This document shows, piece by piece, positions 1-10,065 of a stretch of DNA of 64,000 nt; position 1 is the first letter of the stretch, and every line of letters begins with the position of its first letter. Source of the DNA: Vanrija pseudolonga (Eukaryota > Basidiomycota > Tremellomycetes > Trichosporonales > Trichosporonaceae); the NCBI RefSeq assembly GCF_020906515.1, contig NC_085854.1, positions 620,001 to 684,000 on the forward strand. Reading direction: 5' to 3'. The translations under genes were made by a program, and so were the position numbers. The notes below the pieces were generated by a model. The model saw nothing but the letters and a program-made list of their open reading frames with translations, was not told the DNA's origin and did not search any database.

Positions 1-234
1 CCCGTCCGCGGGCGTCCACTGCGGCTTGATGGTCGCGAGCACCATCGCCCAGTCCATGTCGACGACGACGGCGGCGCCGAGCGTCTTGCGAAGCTTGGCC
101 AGCGCGACCTGGTACTCGCACCCTTCTTTGTCCCAGTTCTCGCGGATCTCGAGGCGGGATTTGAGCGGGCTGGGGTGAGCGTTGTCACCTTGGAGCGGCG
201 GCCTACATTTTTGCCATTTTGCTCGACTTGTCAT
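1..234 (-). CDS. Unknown protein, 5' part, cut by window edge
   Basis: An open frame on the minus strand runs from an ATG at 234 off the left edge, giving 78 codons with no stop. It contains sensible-looking protein sequence such as the stretches SRLEIRENWDKEG and AAVVVDMDWAMVLATIKP. I do not recognise the family. The part before about 173 could instead be intron, because a CTCACCCCAG acceptor-like string lies there, in which case the true exon starts near 172 and the first 20 codons are wrong. The codon use (C/G at third positions) matches the neighbouring genes. Only the N-terminal part or one internal exon is visible, so no function is proposed. Confidence 0.5.
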   Translation of the reverse strand, partial: MTSRAKWQKCRPPLQGDNAHPSPLKSRLEIRENWDKEGCEYQVALAKLRKTLGAAVVVDMDWAMVLATIKPQWTPADG

Positions 235-1272
235 AGAAGCGGCGTGCACTGATGGACTCACGCACACCTTTTGTGCAGCGTCGTCCGCCATCCGAGTTGG
301 TGCATGCATCCCCGCTGAAACGCACCCAAGGAACAATCAGCATCCGAGTAGAACACGCGCCACTGCGGGCTTCATTGTGCGGTGCCCGCGTCGCGGCAAT
401 GGCCAGTGGTGATTTGTCCCCGAGTCTGGCCACGCCTATTACATATGGGCATCGGGCCCGCGACGCTGAAACACCACCGTACGGTGGCACCCTTGCGCAG
501 CAGTGCCGCTATTTACGGCCCCACAAAGACGCGCGTACGCGTGGAAGGGCTGCGGCAAGGCGAGCCCGTATTCCTCGGCGTCCGACTGCCGTCGCCGCAT
601 TCTCCGGCAGTGGCTGCGTGCGTGGCGGCTCGTGGTGCTCGGCGGAACGCTGCGGCTGCGGCGATGGTCTCCAACGGCCGGTGCTTGGCGGTCATGGGTG
701 GAGGCTACTGGTGGTCACGGGTTGGACAAAGTTCGGAGCTGTTGGCGCTCGGAGCTCGGCGCTGTTGGTGTGGAGCGAGTTGTGGAATGTGAGTGAGCCG
801 GCGGCACGTTCATGACAGACAGACCACAGGTGTGTTACCAGCACGACGCTCAGAATCATAAATATGCCATGCATCATGCATGTCGTCTGTGCGAGTAGGC
901 GGCTTCCAATCACGAGAACAAACACCTGCGGGGTCTTACTTCGTTCGACAAGGTTCTCCCCGAACCGAAGGATGTCGGAAGTGGGAGAGTGGCAGCGCCC
1001 CCAAGGGCTCCGCTGTCTAGGTTCGACCCTCTCCCTCCCTCCGTTTGAACAGCGGCACCCCAAATCGCCACAATAAACATCACGAGAGCGCACGTCGCAT
1101 CACAGCGGCCACGGGAGAACACCTCATACACACGGGGTGGGGGTGTGGCGCCGCGAAGGTGGCGCTCGTGGCGGGCACCGGCAGTCATCGCCGCAGTGTT
1201 GTGTCGCGTCGAGTCGCGTTGTCGCGTCGGGGTACGCTTTTGCTGTCCCGAAAGTCTTGCTGGGGACAACCG
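235..1272. other. Gene-poor stretch, divergent promoter region
   Basis: About 1.1 kb lies between the minus-strand gene at the left edge and the GPI-protein gene at 1364. Open frames of 60-187 codons exist here on both strands, but they overlap one another, are Arg/Ala-rich as expected of non-coding GC-rich DNA, and show no recognisable domain or splice pattern. I see nothing else supportable. Confidence 0.5.
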
Positions 1273-1278
1273 TATAAA
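1273..1278 (+). promoter_or_regulatory. TATA box of the GPI-protein gene
   Basis: TATAAA lies 86 nt upstream of the ATG at 1364 and is followed by a pyrimidine-rich leader. Spacing fits a focused fungal promoter. Confidence 0.5.
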
Positions 1279-1363
1279 ATCTGGCCTTGTGCAGCTCATC
1301 GACTTGTTCGTCAATTCTTAACTCACTTTCACGCACGCTCACTTCACCACCACGCTCCTTAAC

Positions 1364-2100
1364 ATGCTCCGCTCCACCCTCCTCTTCGCCCGTAAGCCAC
1401 ACCCATACCACTCGGCCGCGCTAACCCGTCCCAGTCCTCGCGGCCTCTGCCAACGCCGCCGCTCTGTCCCACCAAACACCTAGCCTGCTCGCGCGCCAGG
1501 CCGGTTCCTGCGCCAACGAGTGCCAGAAGAGCTCCCAGGCGCAATGGAACGCCGACGGGACGTGTCCTGTGCGTGTGCCTCTGTCCCTCTCTCCTTAATC
1601 CCCGAGTACGACCACTGACCCCCCAGCCCGCGACCAAGGACGCCCTTCAGGCATGCTACGACTGCGTCAAGGCCGCGCCCGGCGCCGACCCCAAGACCAT
1701 CGAAGGCGCAAAGGTCAACCTCGACATGTGCGCCGACGGCGGCAAAGGCCTCGCGAGCTCCATGCTGGGCGACTTTGCTTCGGTCACGAGCTCGATTCTT
1801 GCCGACGCTTCGTCTATTCAATCCGAAACCTCGGCCGCGATCAGCAGCCTGAACGCGTCTGGGGACGTCAAGCCTACGACCACGGTGGTGGGCGCGGCGG
1901 AATCGAGCGCCGCTGGCAATGCTGCGGGTGCGCCGGGCGCGCACTCGTCTGGCGCGTCGGGCTCTGCGGCTTCAGGTTCGCACGCTTCTGGTGCGGCCGC
2001 CTCGCCGATCGCGGGTGGCAAGCCCTCGTCTGCTGGCGCGCTCTCGGTCAGCCTCGGTGCCGTCGTCGGTGCCGTGTCTGTCGGCTACGCCTTCTTCTGA
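1364..2100 (+). CDS. Secreted GPI-anchored Ser/Ala-rich cell-surface protein
   Basis: Three exons: 1364-1391, 1435-1568 and 1627-2100. Both introns are about 43-58 nt with GT donors and CCAG acceptors, and the spliced product is 211 residues. It begins with a signal peptide (MLRSTLLFA followed by a run ending ASANAAA), then a short ectodomain with six cysteines (SCANEC, GTCP, ACYDC, DMC), then a long Ser/Ala/Gly/Thr linker likely to be O-glycosylated, and a hydrophobic tail (LSVSLGAVVGAVSVGYAFF) after a small-residue stretch, as in GPI attachment signals. By analogy with other fungal proteins of this layout it should be exported and anchored to plasma membrane or wall. No family name can be given. 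The start is chosen because only this ATG gives the signal peptide; a TATA box sits 86 nt upstream. Confidence 0.8.
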
Positions 2101-2234
2101 TACTAGGCTGGTACTTGTATCTTTTTCAATGAATCCTTTCCCTGCGTCGTATGACGCTGTTATTTTGTCATTAGGTGCGCGATGAGCAAGTCATTTATTC
2201 CTACTCAGTGCATCAAATTACCATTACCCGCCCC

Positions 2235-3507
2235 CTACATCAGCCGCATCTTGCTCACGGGCAGCTTGTACCCCGGCAGCTCCCAGTATCGTCTCCTAAC
2301 GCCCTTCCACACCTCGCTTGCGAGCGACTCGGGGATCGCGACGTCGTGCCACACAGTATCGAGGCCGACGTCGTCGAGGTGCAGCTCGGCGAGGGACGAC
2401 GAGACGGCGTAGATGGTCGGGTTGGTCGCGCCCAGGCCGTTCCAAAAGGAGAAGACGCCGGCCTCGGCCTCGAGGATGTCGGGGAGGACTTCGAAGAAGG
2501 CTTTGAGGTCTGGCGCGAGTGTCAGCTGGTCTCCCGACGACGCTCCGCCCACTCACCCTCGTACCCCTCCGCAAAGGTGTCCACGAAGATGGCGTCAAAG
2601 CCCATCGCGTCCTCGGTGCCAGCGATCAGCTCGCCCAGCTTGTCGCCAACCACCCAGTCCTGCCACCGCCCCTCGAGGATGCGCACGCCGGGCAGCTTGT
2701 CCACGCCGGTGTCGCGGATGTGTTTCAGGACCTGCGGGTGCGCCTCGATGATGGTATGCGACGCGGGCGAGGTGGACTGGAAGAGGCGGTCGACCTGGGC
2801 GCGAGCGTCAGCGAGTGTGCCTGCCGGGGGTTCAGGCCGCCCGTGCTCAAGCTGCCGCAACTCACAATGCCCAAACCATAGCCGACGTTCAGAATCGACA
2901 TGCCCCCACCAGCCTTGGGATGGTCGGCTGTCATGAGGCGCACGTGCTCGCGCACTGGCCGTCAGCTGGCTCTGCTTCGCAACTCACTCAAGGGCTCCTC
3001 CCAGCCCATCATGACGCCGTTCCCATCGGCGTCGAGCACGCGCTCGCGGCCGTCCGCGCCCGTCTCCCACGTGAGCTCGCTGGCCAGGAACGCAAGGTTA
3101 TCGCCCGCCGACGACGAGTCCTCTGCGCGGAGCGTGACGACGCCGTTGCCCGCGTCGCCCTTGAGCGCGTGGTGGAGCATCTCGGAGCGCACGCCCTCGT
3201 TCCGGATCGCCTCCCAGCTCTCCTTGTCCCCCAAGCTCAGGGCGACCTCGCCCGCCGTCCGGCCCCAGTGGTCGACGGCGTTCCACACCGCGCCGGCACG
3301 CAGCAGCTGCCTCACGATCGCGGGCTCGCGGCGCTCCGCAGCGTGGTGCAGGCACGAGAAGCCGAGGTCCTCGTCCTGGTACCATGTCGGCGCGTGACGC
3401 TCCAGCAGGGCCGCGATGGTGAAGGACGGCTCGGTCGACGACGCGTGCAGGAGCGCCTGGGCGAGTTCCAGGGCCTCGGGGGGCAGGTCGGGGGCGGCAG
3501 TGGACAT
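2235..3507 (-). CDS. RMT2: Arginine N-methyltransferase 2 (RMT2-type, ankyrin plus SAM methyltransferase)
   Basis: Four exons on the minus strand: 3507-2988, 2954-2866, 2794-2557 and 2509-2235. Together they give 373 codons in perfect phase. The N-terminal half carries ankyrin-type sequence ([35 protein letters not shown], residues about 45-105). The C-terminal half has the SAM-binding motif [11 protein letters not shown], a second motif region around HPQVLKHI, and [14 protein letters not shown]. This order, and the length (yeast Rmt2 is slightly longer), is typical of RMT2, which methylates the delta nitrogen of arginine in ribosomal protein L12 of yeast. It probably acts in cytosol and nucleus. 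An in-frame ATG 15 nt upstream (3522) is an alternative start. Its 5' end faces the next gene across about 170 bp, suggesting a shared divergent promoter. Confidence 0.9.
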
Positions 3508-3678
3508 GGTGTTGTGGAGCAAGGAATGGGCAAAGCGACGACGACGAGTTGAGGTCGAGACGGGTCAAAGTGGAGGGCACTCAACTTTTGTTGGGATCCG
3601 TGCCTGAGTCGTGAGCCGCCGCCGACACCAAAATCCTCCTCCACCCCGCGCGTCATTGTCAACATCCCCCACATCACG

Positions 3679-4547
3679 ATGCCGCCGCGCAAACGCAAGA
3701 TCGGGAGCGCGTACACGGCCCCAGAGGAGGCGGTGTATGCCCTCCCGCCGAAGAACACGCGCCTTGCTGCCCCGGTGCCAGCTGCGGCAGTCGACACGCC
3801 GCAAGGATGGCAGTGGGAGCAGGCTGGGCCTTCGACACAGCCAGATCCCACCCCAGCTCCTGCTCTCGACCCCGAGGCCCAGCCTGAAGCTCCGCCTGAC
3901 GCTCGAGACGCTGCAAGCCCCTCAAAGCGCGCGCTCGACGGCTGGACGACCCGGCGAAACAACTTTGCCGCGAACTGGGCGCGGCTCGCCGACCTCAATT
4001 CCGACGTCGACACGTCGCTCCTCCCCTCGGATGTGAGCTGAGGTTGCCAGTAAACCGAACCAACTGACGCCCCAGGACCTCCTGCACGCGCTCCACGCCC
4101 ACACGGCAGCGCTGTACGCCTCGCACGACCTCCTCGCGCCGACGCCGACAAGGACACGCAAGTACACGTACCTCTCGCGCAGGAAGCAGGCCTTGATCGC
4201 CGAGGGCGTGATTGCGCGCGCGCGCCCCGCGCCGCCGCGAGTGAAGAAGAACTCGACCAAGCGGGCGTATAAGCGGCGCGAGATGCGTGCATGCTTTGAG
4301 GGCAATGCGTTGTTGGCGCTTGGTGAGTGTGGCGTTTTGGGAAGGTGGAAGATGTGCTGATGGTACAGGGGTGCTCGTCGAGGAGATGGTGCGCGCCGAG
4401 CTCAAGGATGCGGGATACCTCGCGCTTGGGGGAGGTGCTACCGACGGAGAGAGGGAAGGCGCCGAGGGCCAGGAGGCGAATGGTGATGGCGATGGTGACG
4501 CCGACGGTGAAGGCAACGACGACAGTGACAGCAGCGACGACGACTAG
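3679..4547 (+). CDS. Unknown protein, basic N-terminus and acidic C-terminal tail
   Basis: Exons 3679-4032, 4076-4322 and 4369-4547 join in phase to 259 residues. The protein starts with a basic MPPRKRKIG that looks like a nuclear localisation signal, followed by a Pro/Ala-rich linker. Residues about 105-165 are a helical, charged region (DGWTTRRNNFAANWARL, then LHALHAHTAALYASHDLL). After a run of Arg/Lys-rich sequence (TRTRKYTYLSRRKQALIAEG) comes a conserved-looking helix ALLALGVLVEEMVRAEL. The last 40 residues are almost all Asp/Glu/Gly/Ser. This layout suggests a nuclear DNA- or complex-binding protein; the ALLALG-LVEE helix reminds me of fungal RNA polymerase I factor-like (Rrn9 domain) proteins, but that is a weak impression and not a call. 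It is divergent from RMT2. Confidence 0.75.
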
Positions 4548-4647
4548 ACACGACAACAAACCCCCCCACACTGGTAACCCCCACCCCCACACTGTATCAT
4601 CTATTGCATGTGCCAATGTATCCTACGCCATACACTTACACCACTGC

Positions 4648-7331
4648 CTACACCTCCTCGCGCGCGACAGCCACATAGCCATTGGACTTCTTGACTCCGC
4701 CGGCGGCGAGTTTGCGGCGGTACGCAGCCCAGCCTGGGGTGTCAGTTGATGCCGCATTGAAGACCAGAACAACTTACCCTCGGGAGGCACGTCGTACAGC
4801 TGCACATAGTCGACGCCGCTGACGCCCGACCAGAAGTCCATGCAGTTCTGACATGTCAGTTCGTGGAGTTTGTGGCGAACTCACCCTGACCAAGCCCAAG
4901 TCGAATGGGTTCTGCTCCTTGCCCGCCTTGGCAAGACCACTTGCTCCCTTGCCCTTGGTGAAGAAGTCGAGTCCGAGAAGCTGGAACAGCGGGCCGGTGA
5001 TCACCTTGCCAAGGCCGGAGCAGAAGCGGCCAAGAACGCCACAGCGGTGGTTGTGCCCGTGCCCATGTCCATGGCCGTGCTTGCATTGCGGGCCGTGGAC
5101 ATGTCCAGCGGGCGTCGACGCACCCTCGGCGTCTGGCTCGGCCATCGGGCGGAACTGGACACCAGCGGCGCGCAGCGCGCCAGACTGGTCCCGCAGCGAC
5201 GTGCCGCCCTTTCCACCCATGTATCCGAATCGTCCCAGGTTGGACACCTCGAACGTGGTCATCTGCCGCGTGACCTGCCATAACTGCGAGATGGCGAGGA
5301 TCGATGTCCATGTAAGCTGGAGAGTGGCCCAGAAGGCAACCGCGACAGCAAAGGCATCGTATTTTGTTCCTCTGCACAGCGTCTCGGAAATGTCGCAGAT
5401 GGTGAAGCCTGGGATCTCGGGGGCTTCGTATGCAGGTGCGCTCTCTTGGATATCTGGGGAGTCAGTTGGGAACGGCGAGGAGAGCCGACAACAACTGACA
5501 AGAAATAGTCAAGCGATCAAAGAAGATGACACCCGAGATGAGGAATAACACAAAGAGGAGGAAGAAACGGTGGTTATTGTACCCGACTGAGGTTGTCAGC
5601 GTTGCTCACGGAGATCAGCTCAACGCACCACAGTTCCAGATCCACGGGCAATGGTGGTCGAATCGCCCGACACAGCGGTCGCAGGATCGGCAGTGCTTCG
5701 ACCGAAGGGGTTTGCGAACCTGAGTGTGTTAGTGGGTGCGTCGCCATCAGATACCAAACCCCTCACCATGCAGAAGATGCAGAAGTTGGTCCCGTTCAAC
5801 CGCCCCTCGTCCGTCAACAGCTCGATCGCCTCCTTGGTCTCGCCGTCATTCTCAGGCTTGGGCACGTATCCCGGGTCCGTCGTGATGGCCTTGTAGAAGG
5901 ACGTGGCGCAGCCGACAAACGAGAAGAAGAAGGCGACCTGCGAGAAGAGGTGCCCTGGGGCGCCGCGGACCAGCCGGGTAGCCCAGGTGTAGAACACCCA
6001 GATGAGCGAGCCGGTGATGATGCCGGCGAAGTAGGGCGAGGCGGTGATGCGGTCGTGCGCCGGCTTGTGCTTAAGCAGGCGGACAATGGACTGTGTGATG
6101 TCAGCGGGGCCGTCACCGGGTACACCCAGGCCCGAAGCCCTACTCACCAACTGCATTCCGAAGAACTCGGCCACCGCCAGCGGGATGCCGATGTACCAGT
6201 CAAACTGCTTGAGGGTGAGGAACACAGCCAAAAGCACAAACGTAGGCAGCACAAAGACCAGCACGCTGGTATTGCGGTCGCCAAATCGCGCCTGGATCGG
6301 TCTTCCATCCGGCGTGCGCACGGCCTCCTCGAGGGCCCGTTCCAGCGGTGCCGTCGACTTGAGCTCGACGGCCATATCGCGCGGCGTCTTGCGCTGCTCC
6401 TCTTTCGCCTCGAGGTCGGCACCTGCCTCGATCAGGTGCTTGATGCATGGCAGCGAGCCCTTGACCACCGCCCAGTGCAGTGGGGACAGGCCGGCGTGGT
6501 CGCGGGTCTGCACCGACGCGCCGTGCATGAGCAACAGCTCGACTGACAGGCCGTCGCCCTGGTACGCGGCCCACATGAGCGCCGTGTGTCCGTCGCTGTC
6601 CTTCTCGTCGACGGCGACAGGCTGTTGGAGCTGCACGGCATGAGCTTGCGTCTTATCTCCGAGCGGGGCAACGACACAATGGGCTGCTGATCAAGCCCCT
6701 GGCCTCCGCAAGCCACCGCCTCCTCCCACTCACAATATACAACAGCGGCATCACGGCACTGCTGTGCGTGACGAGGTGCAGTGTGTTGAAGCCTTGCGCG
6801 TCGTGGATATTCGGGTCGGCGCCGCGCGACATGAGCAGATGGACGACATATAGGTGCCCGTTTCGCGCCGCCCACTGGAGGGGCGTCGCGCGCAGCTCGC
6901 CGCCGATAGCGTCGACGTCGGCGCCGTGGTCGATGAGCCAGCGGCACGCGGCGATGTGCGCGTTGATCGAGGCCCAGTGGAGCGGGGTGACGTCCTGCTC
7001 GTCGCGGGCCGAGACGTCGAGGCTAGCGTCAGAGGCGAGGAGCGCGTCAAGGGCAGCGACGTCGCCGCGCTGCGCGAGCGTGTGGATCGTCGGCTGTGGC
7101 TTGTGAGTGCTGTGCTCAGCTAGATAATCCCAGACCCACCCGCACCTCCTCGTGCATCGTCTCGAGCCCCACGTCGTTGCTCGACCGCGGCTCGGAGAGC
7201 GGGTCGTCGGGCAGCTGCGGTGGCGAGTCTGGCGGCGGCGTCGCGTTGGTCGTGATGATGAGCGGCACCGACTCGGGGGGCGTGCTAGTCCCTGCGGCCG
7301 CCTTGCCCTTCTTGTTCTTCTTTGGGGGCAT
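4648..7331 (-). CDS. AKR1: Ankyrin-repeat DHHC palmitoyltransferase, Akr1 type
   Basis: Multi-exon gene. Exons clearly in phase include 7331-7146, 7093-6734, 6630-6148, 6090-5767 and 5719-5629; further short exons follow to the stop at 4648. The N-terminus is hydrophilic (PPKKNKKGK). About six ankyrin repeats follow (for example [78 protein letters not shown]). Next come hydrophobic membrane segments ([34 protein letters not shown]), then the Cys-rich catalytic domain with [23 protein letters not shown], and more membrane segments ([16 protein letters not shown]). The C-terminal cytosolic part contains an unusual His/Gly run ([11 protein letters not shown]). Akr1-type enzymes S-palmitoylate membrane proteins at Golgi and endosomes. 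The catalytic tetrad here is DHHC, whereas budding-yeast Akr1 has DHYC. C-terminal exon borders are approximate. Confidence 0.9.
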
Positions 7332-7631
7332 GGCAAGGTGGGTGGTGCAGTCAGTGGTAGTGATGGAAAGAGAGTGATGGAGCGAGATGGACGAGATGGA
7401 GCAGCCAAAGGCCGAGGGGGGGGGCGACTTCGCGCGTTCAGGGCTGGTGGAGGTGCCAGCACTCGGTCGGCGGCGCAGGGCGGTGCTCGGCGACGAGGGC
7501 GACGCGCAGGCAGGCATGCAAGAGCACAGCAACAGTCAGCACGCGGCAACAGTGACAATAGTGACGATGGGTACATGCATACATGATATGGTACAGTCAT
7601 GTTGACGGGCAGCATGCACGCTGCTGAGTGC

Positions 7632-8433
7632 CTACTCAATCTCGACGTCCTCCCCAGCCGCTACAGCCTCACCGACCTCGGCCCCCTCAGCGGCCTCGAC
7701 CACCTCCCCCTCGTCGTCGCTGTCCTCGCGGCGCGGCATCGGGCCAGGAGCCACGGAGGCCATGGGCGCGCCCGAGACGGTAGTAGGCAGCTGGTCGGGT
7801 TTTCTGTCTGCCGTGACTGGCGATGTGTGAGCATGCTGCACAAGCAAGGAGAGGAGACGGCGCCGCGCGGCGCGCTCGGCGGACGGCTCCGCGCCGCCGC
7901 ACGCGCCGCCGCCCACCAACGCCTGACGGCGGTACAACTCACCCCACGGCCGCCGGTCCAGGGGACACTGCTGCTTGCTCGATTCGGTGTCGATCCACTT
8001 GAGGAGGCAGTGCATGTGGAAGACGTGGGTGCATTCGCCCCAGACTGGGGTGTCAGTGTGGGGTCGGGGTGTAGCGGGGTAGGAGGCTCGACGCCGTGCA
8101 CATGCTAGCAACTGCGACACGGCGATAGCCCTGCACGCTTGACGTCGCTCTGCTGGGCCACAGCCGCCTATCACGCCTCCGCATCGCGGCTCGCTGCGCT
8201 CGCCGCTCGCTACCGGCGTACTCACTCAACGGACAGTCATCCCCCGGCACCTTGCACTCTGGACAAGTACTCTCAAACGCCAGTCGGCAAATACCGCACA
8301 CGTCGTCGTCGTCATCGTCGTCCTCGTCCTGGTCGTACCCTCTCTCGGCGAAATGGTACGGCTTGTGCGGCTCGGTCGAGGTGTCCCACTTCCAGACGGC
8401 GACGGGGCGGTAGGCCTTGATGGTGAGTTTCAT
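7632..8433 (-). CDS. APC11: Anaphase-promoting complex RING subunit APC11
   Basis: Exons 8433-8226, 8044-7943 and 7816-7632 splice in phase to 164 residues. The start [17 protein letters not shown] matches the strongly conserved APC11 N-terminus. The RING-H2 ligands follow: [31 protein letters not shown]... with [11 protein letters not shown] and [10 protein letters not shown], spread over residues about 44-103. APC11 is the catalytic RING of the APC/C, recruiting E2 enzymes to ubiquitinate cyclins and securin. Two oddities: an Asp-rich insert ([10 protein letters not shown]) sits between strand one and the first ligand pair, and a tail of about 60 residues rich in Glu/Asp/Ala extends beyond the usual end of about 85 residues. 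The last zinc ligands read CPLD rather than the usual CPMC or CPLC. The tail depends on the third exon, whose splice is inferred. Confidence 0.88.
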
Positions 8434-8710
8434 GCCGGCGAGCTGCGAGCTGCGAGCGGAGCGAGCAGCGATGCAGAGAGTAGCGTTGACTAGAAGGGGA
8501 GTGTGGTGCAAACCTCGGCGCTGCTGTTGTTGGTGTTTTGCGAGTGGAGACAGAAAGAAGAAGGATGCAAGATGATGCAAGTCAAAGTGGAGGGTTTGTT
8601 TGTTGACAGCATTGTTCCCGCGAAATCTAATCTGCGTCGAGACGACAACTTGAGGGTCACTCAACTCGCTCGCTCGTCGCTCGTCCGTCCAACACACCCA
8701 CCACCACACC

Positions 8711-9964
8711 ATGGGATACTCAATGTACGTTCCCCCCGCCCTGCTGCGAAGCTGACCCCCCAGACTCATGCAGTGGACGCCGGCGGCGCAGCCGCGCGGG
8801 TCGAGCATCTCGGATTTACTCCTCAGTAGGGTGTTGGAGCATTACAACGTGAGTGGGGGGTCTTGTCTTTTGTCCTCGACCAGGCGTCGCTGCGGCCTTG
8901 CCGTCCTCCCTCTTCTCCTTCGTCAGGCTACGCTAGGCCCACTCACATCGCCGCTCCCCTCCCCATCACCCCCTCCGCCAGCTCGGCGCTAACGCGCCTC
9001 GCTACAGATCACCCACCCCCTCAGAAGCACGATCCAGTTCAGAACCTTCCGCGCGTCCTTCCCAACACCAGACAAGATCCCCGCCCTGGGCGAGATGACG
9101 GTCCCGACGCCGAGCGCGGCGACACGCATCCTCACGACGGTCACGTACTCGCAGAGCATCCCGCCGGTACGGGACGTGCCCGTGCCGACGGGCGCGAGAG
9201 ACGACGTGACGTATCTGTTCTTGGAGGACCGGGACGCCGCGAGCGCGGCGAACGGGGCCAAGGCGCCCGAAGCCAAGAAGGACGACACCAAGGACGAGGC
9301 CAAGAAGGACTCGGGGCTCAACGACGACGGCTTCGAGATCCTCGAGCCGAAGGCTTTGGACGGGGTGGGCTCCGAGTCGACCCCCATGGACGTCGACGCT
9401 GCGCCAGCCACCGTGCCAGAGCCACCGAAGGAAGAGCCGAAGCCGCCGCGCCCAGTGAGCAAGTACAAGATCCTCGCCGTCCGGCCCGCGACGCTCGTCA
9501 TGCCGACGCTGCACAACCTGCTCTCGCCATTCGTGCTCGGCCTGAGCAAGTCGGCGCGCGCGGCGGCCAGCACGACGGCGCAAGCGGCCACCCCGACGCC
9601 GTTGACTGGCACGCCGCTTGTGCTGACCACGCTCGCGTTCCCGCCGACAGCGCACCCGCAGCCCGCGCTCAGCTTGTCCGTGCATATCCTGCCCAACGCC
9701 AGCGCGCAGACTATCCTCCTCGAGGGCGAGTGGGAGGGCGCGCGCGCCGAAGAGGGCGGCGGGGCCGAGGCTGTCCTGCGCGAGTTCTTGCTCGGCTGCG
9801 TTCCTGAGGGCGTCGTCGGCGAGACCAAGTTCTTCACGTGGGCCAAGGACGGCGGGAGCGAGGACCCCACCGCCGGTGGTGCGGAGGGCTGGGTCGGCGT
9901 CGAGAAGAGCAGGAGGATGACCATGCTGTTGGCCCGCGCATTGCGGGAAAGCTCGTTCATCTAG
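8711..9964 (+). CDS. MED20: Probable Mediator subunit Med20 (Srb2-like)
   Basis: Exons 8711-8724, 8764-8848 and 9008-9964 join in phase to 351 residues. The protein starts MGYSILMQW, with the MG start and early hydrophobic strand typical of Med20, and then has a helix (SISDLLLSRVLEHYN) and alternating beta segments (STIQFRTFRASF, TVTYSQSIPP, LVLTTLAFPP, ALSLSVHILPNA, TILLEGEWEGA). The centre carries an insert of charged low-complexity sequence (AKKDDTKDEAKKDSG) not expected in the core fold. Med20 is a head-module subunit that contacts RNA polymerase II together with Med18. The call rests on N-terminal pattern and fold impression, not on a diagnostic motif, so it could be another small conserved protein. 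A very short first exon of 14 nt is typical of Tremellomycete genes. Confidence 0.55.
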
Positions 9965-10065
9965 ACTCCATGGGCATGGCGTAGACGGGTAGCTGGTAGC
10001 CCATGCATGCAAGTGACGGTGGTACAGGTGTTTATAGTATCTATAGGTGCAAGTGACGGCGGGGC

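Noticed and set aside
252-815. 187-codon plus-strand open frame near the left edge
   Set aside because: Arg/Ala/Gly-rich, several frames equally open, no recognisable family or splice signals.
3312-4616. 434-codon minus-strand open frame across the RMT2 start and the next gene
   Set aside because: It overlaps two well-supported genes and is low-complexity Arg/Ser/Ala; a shadow.
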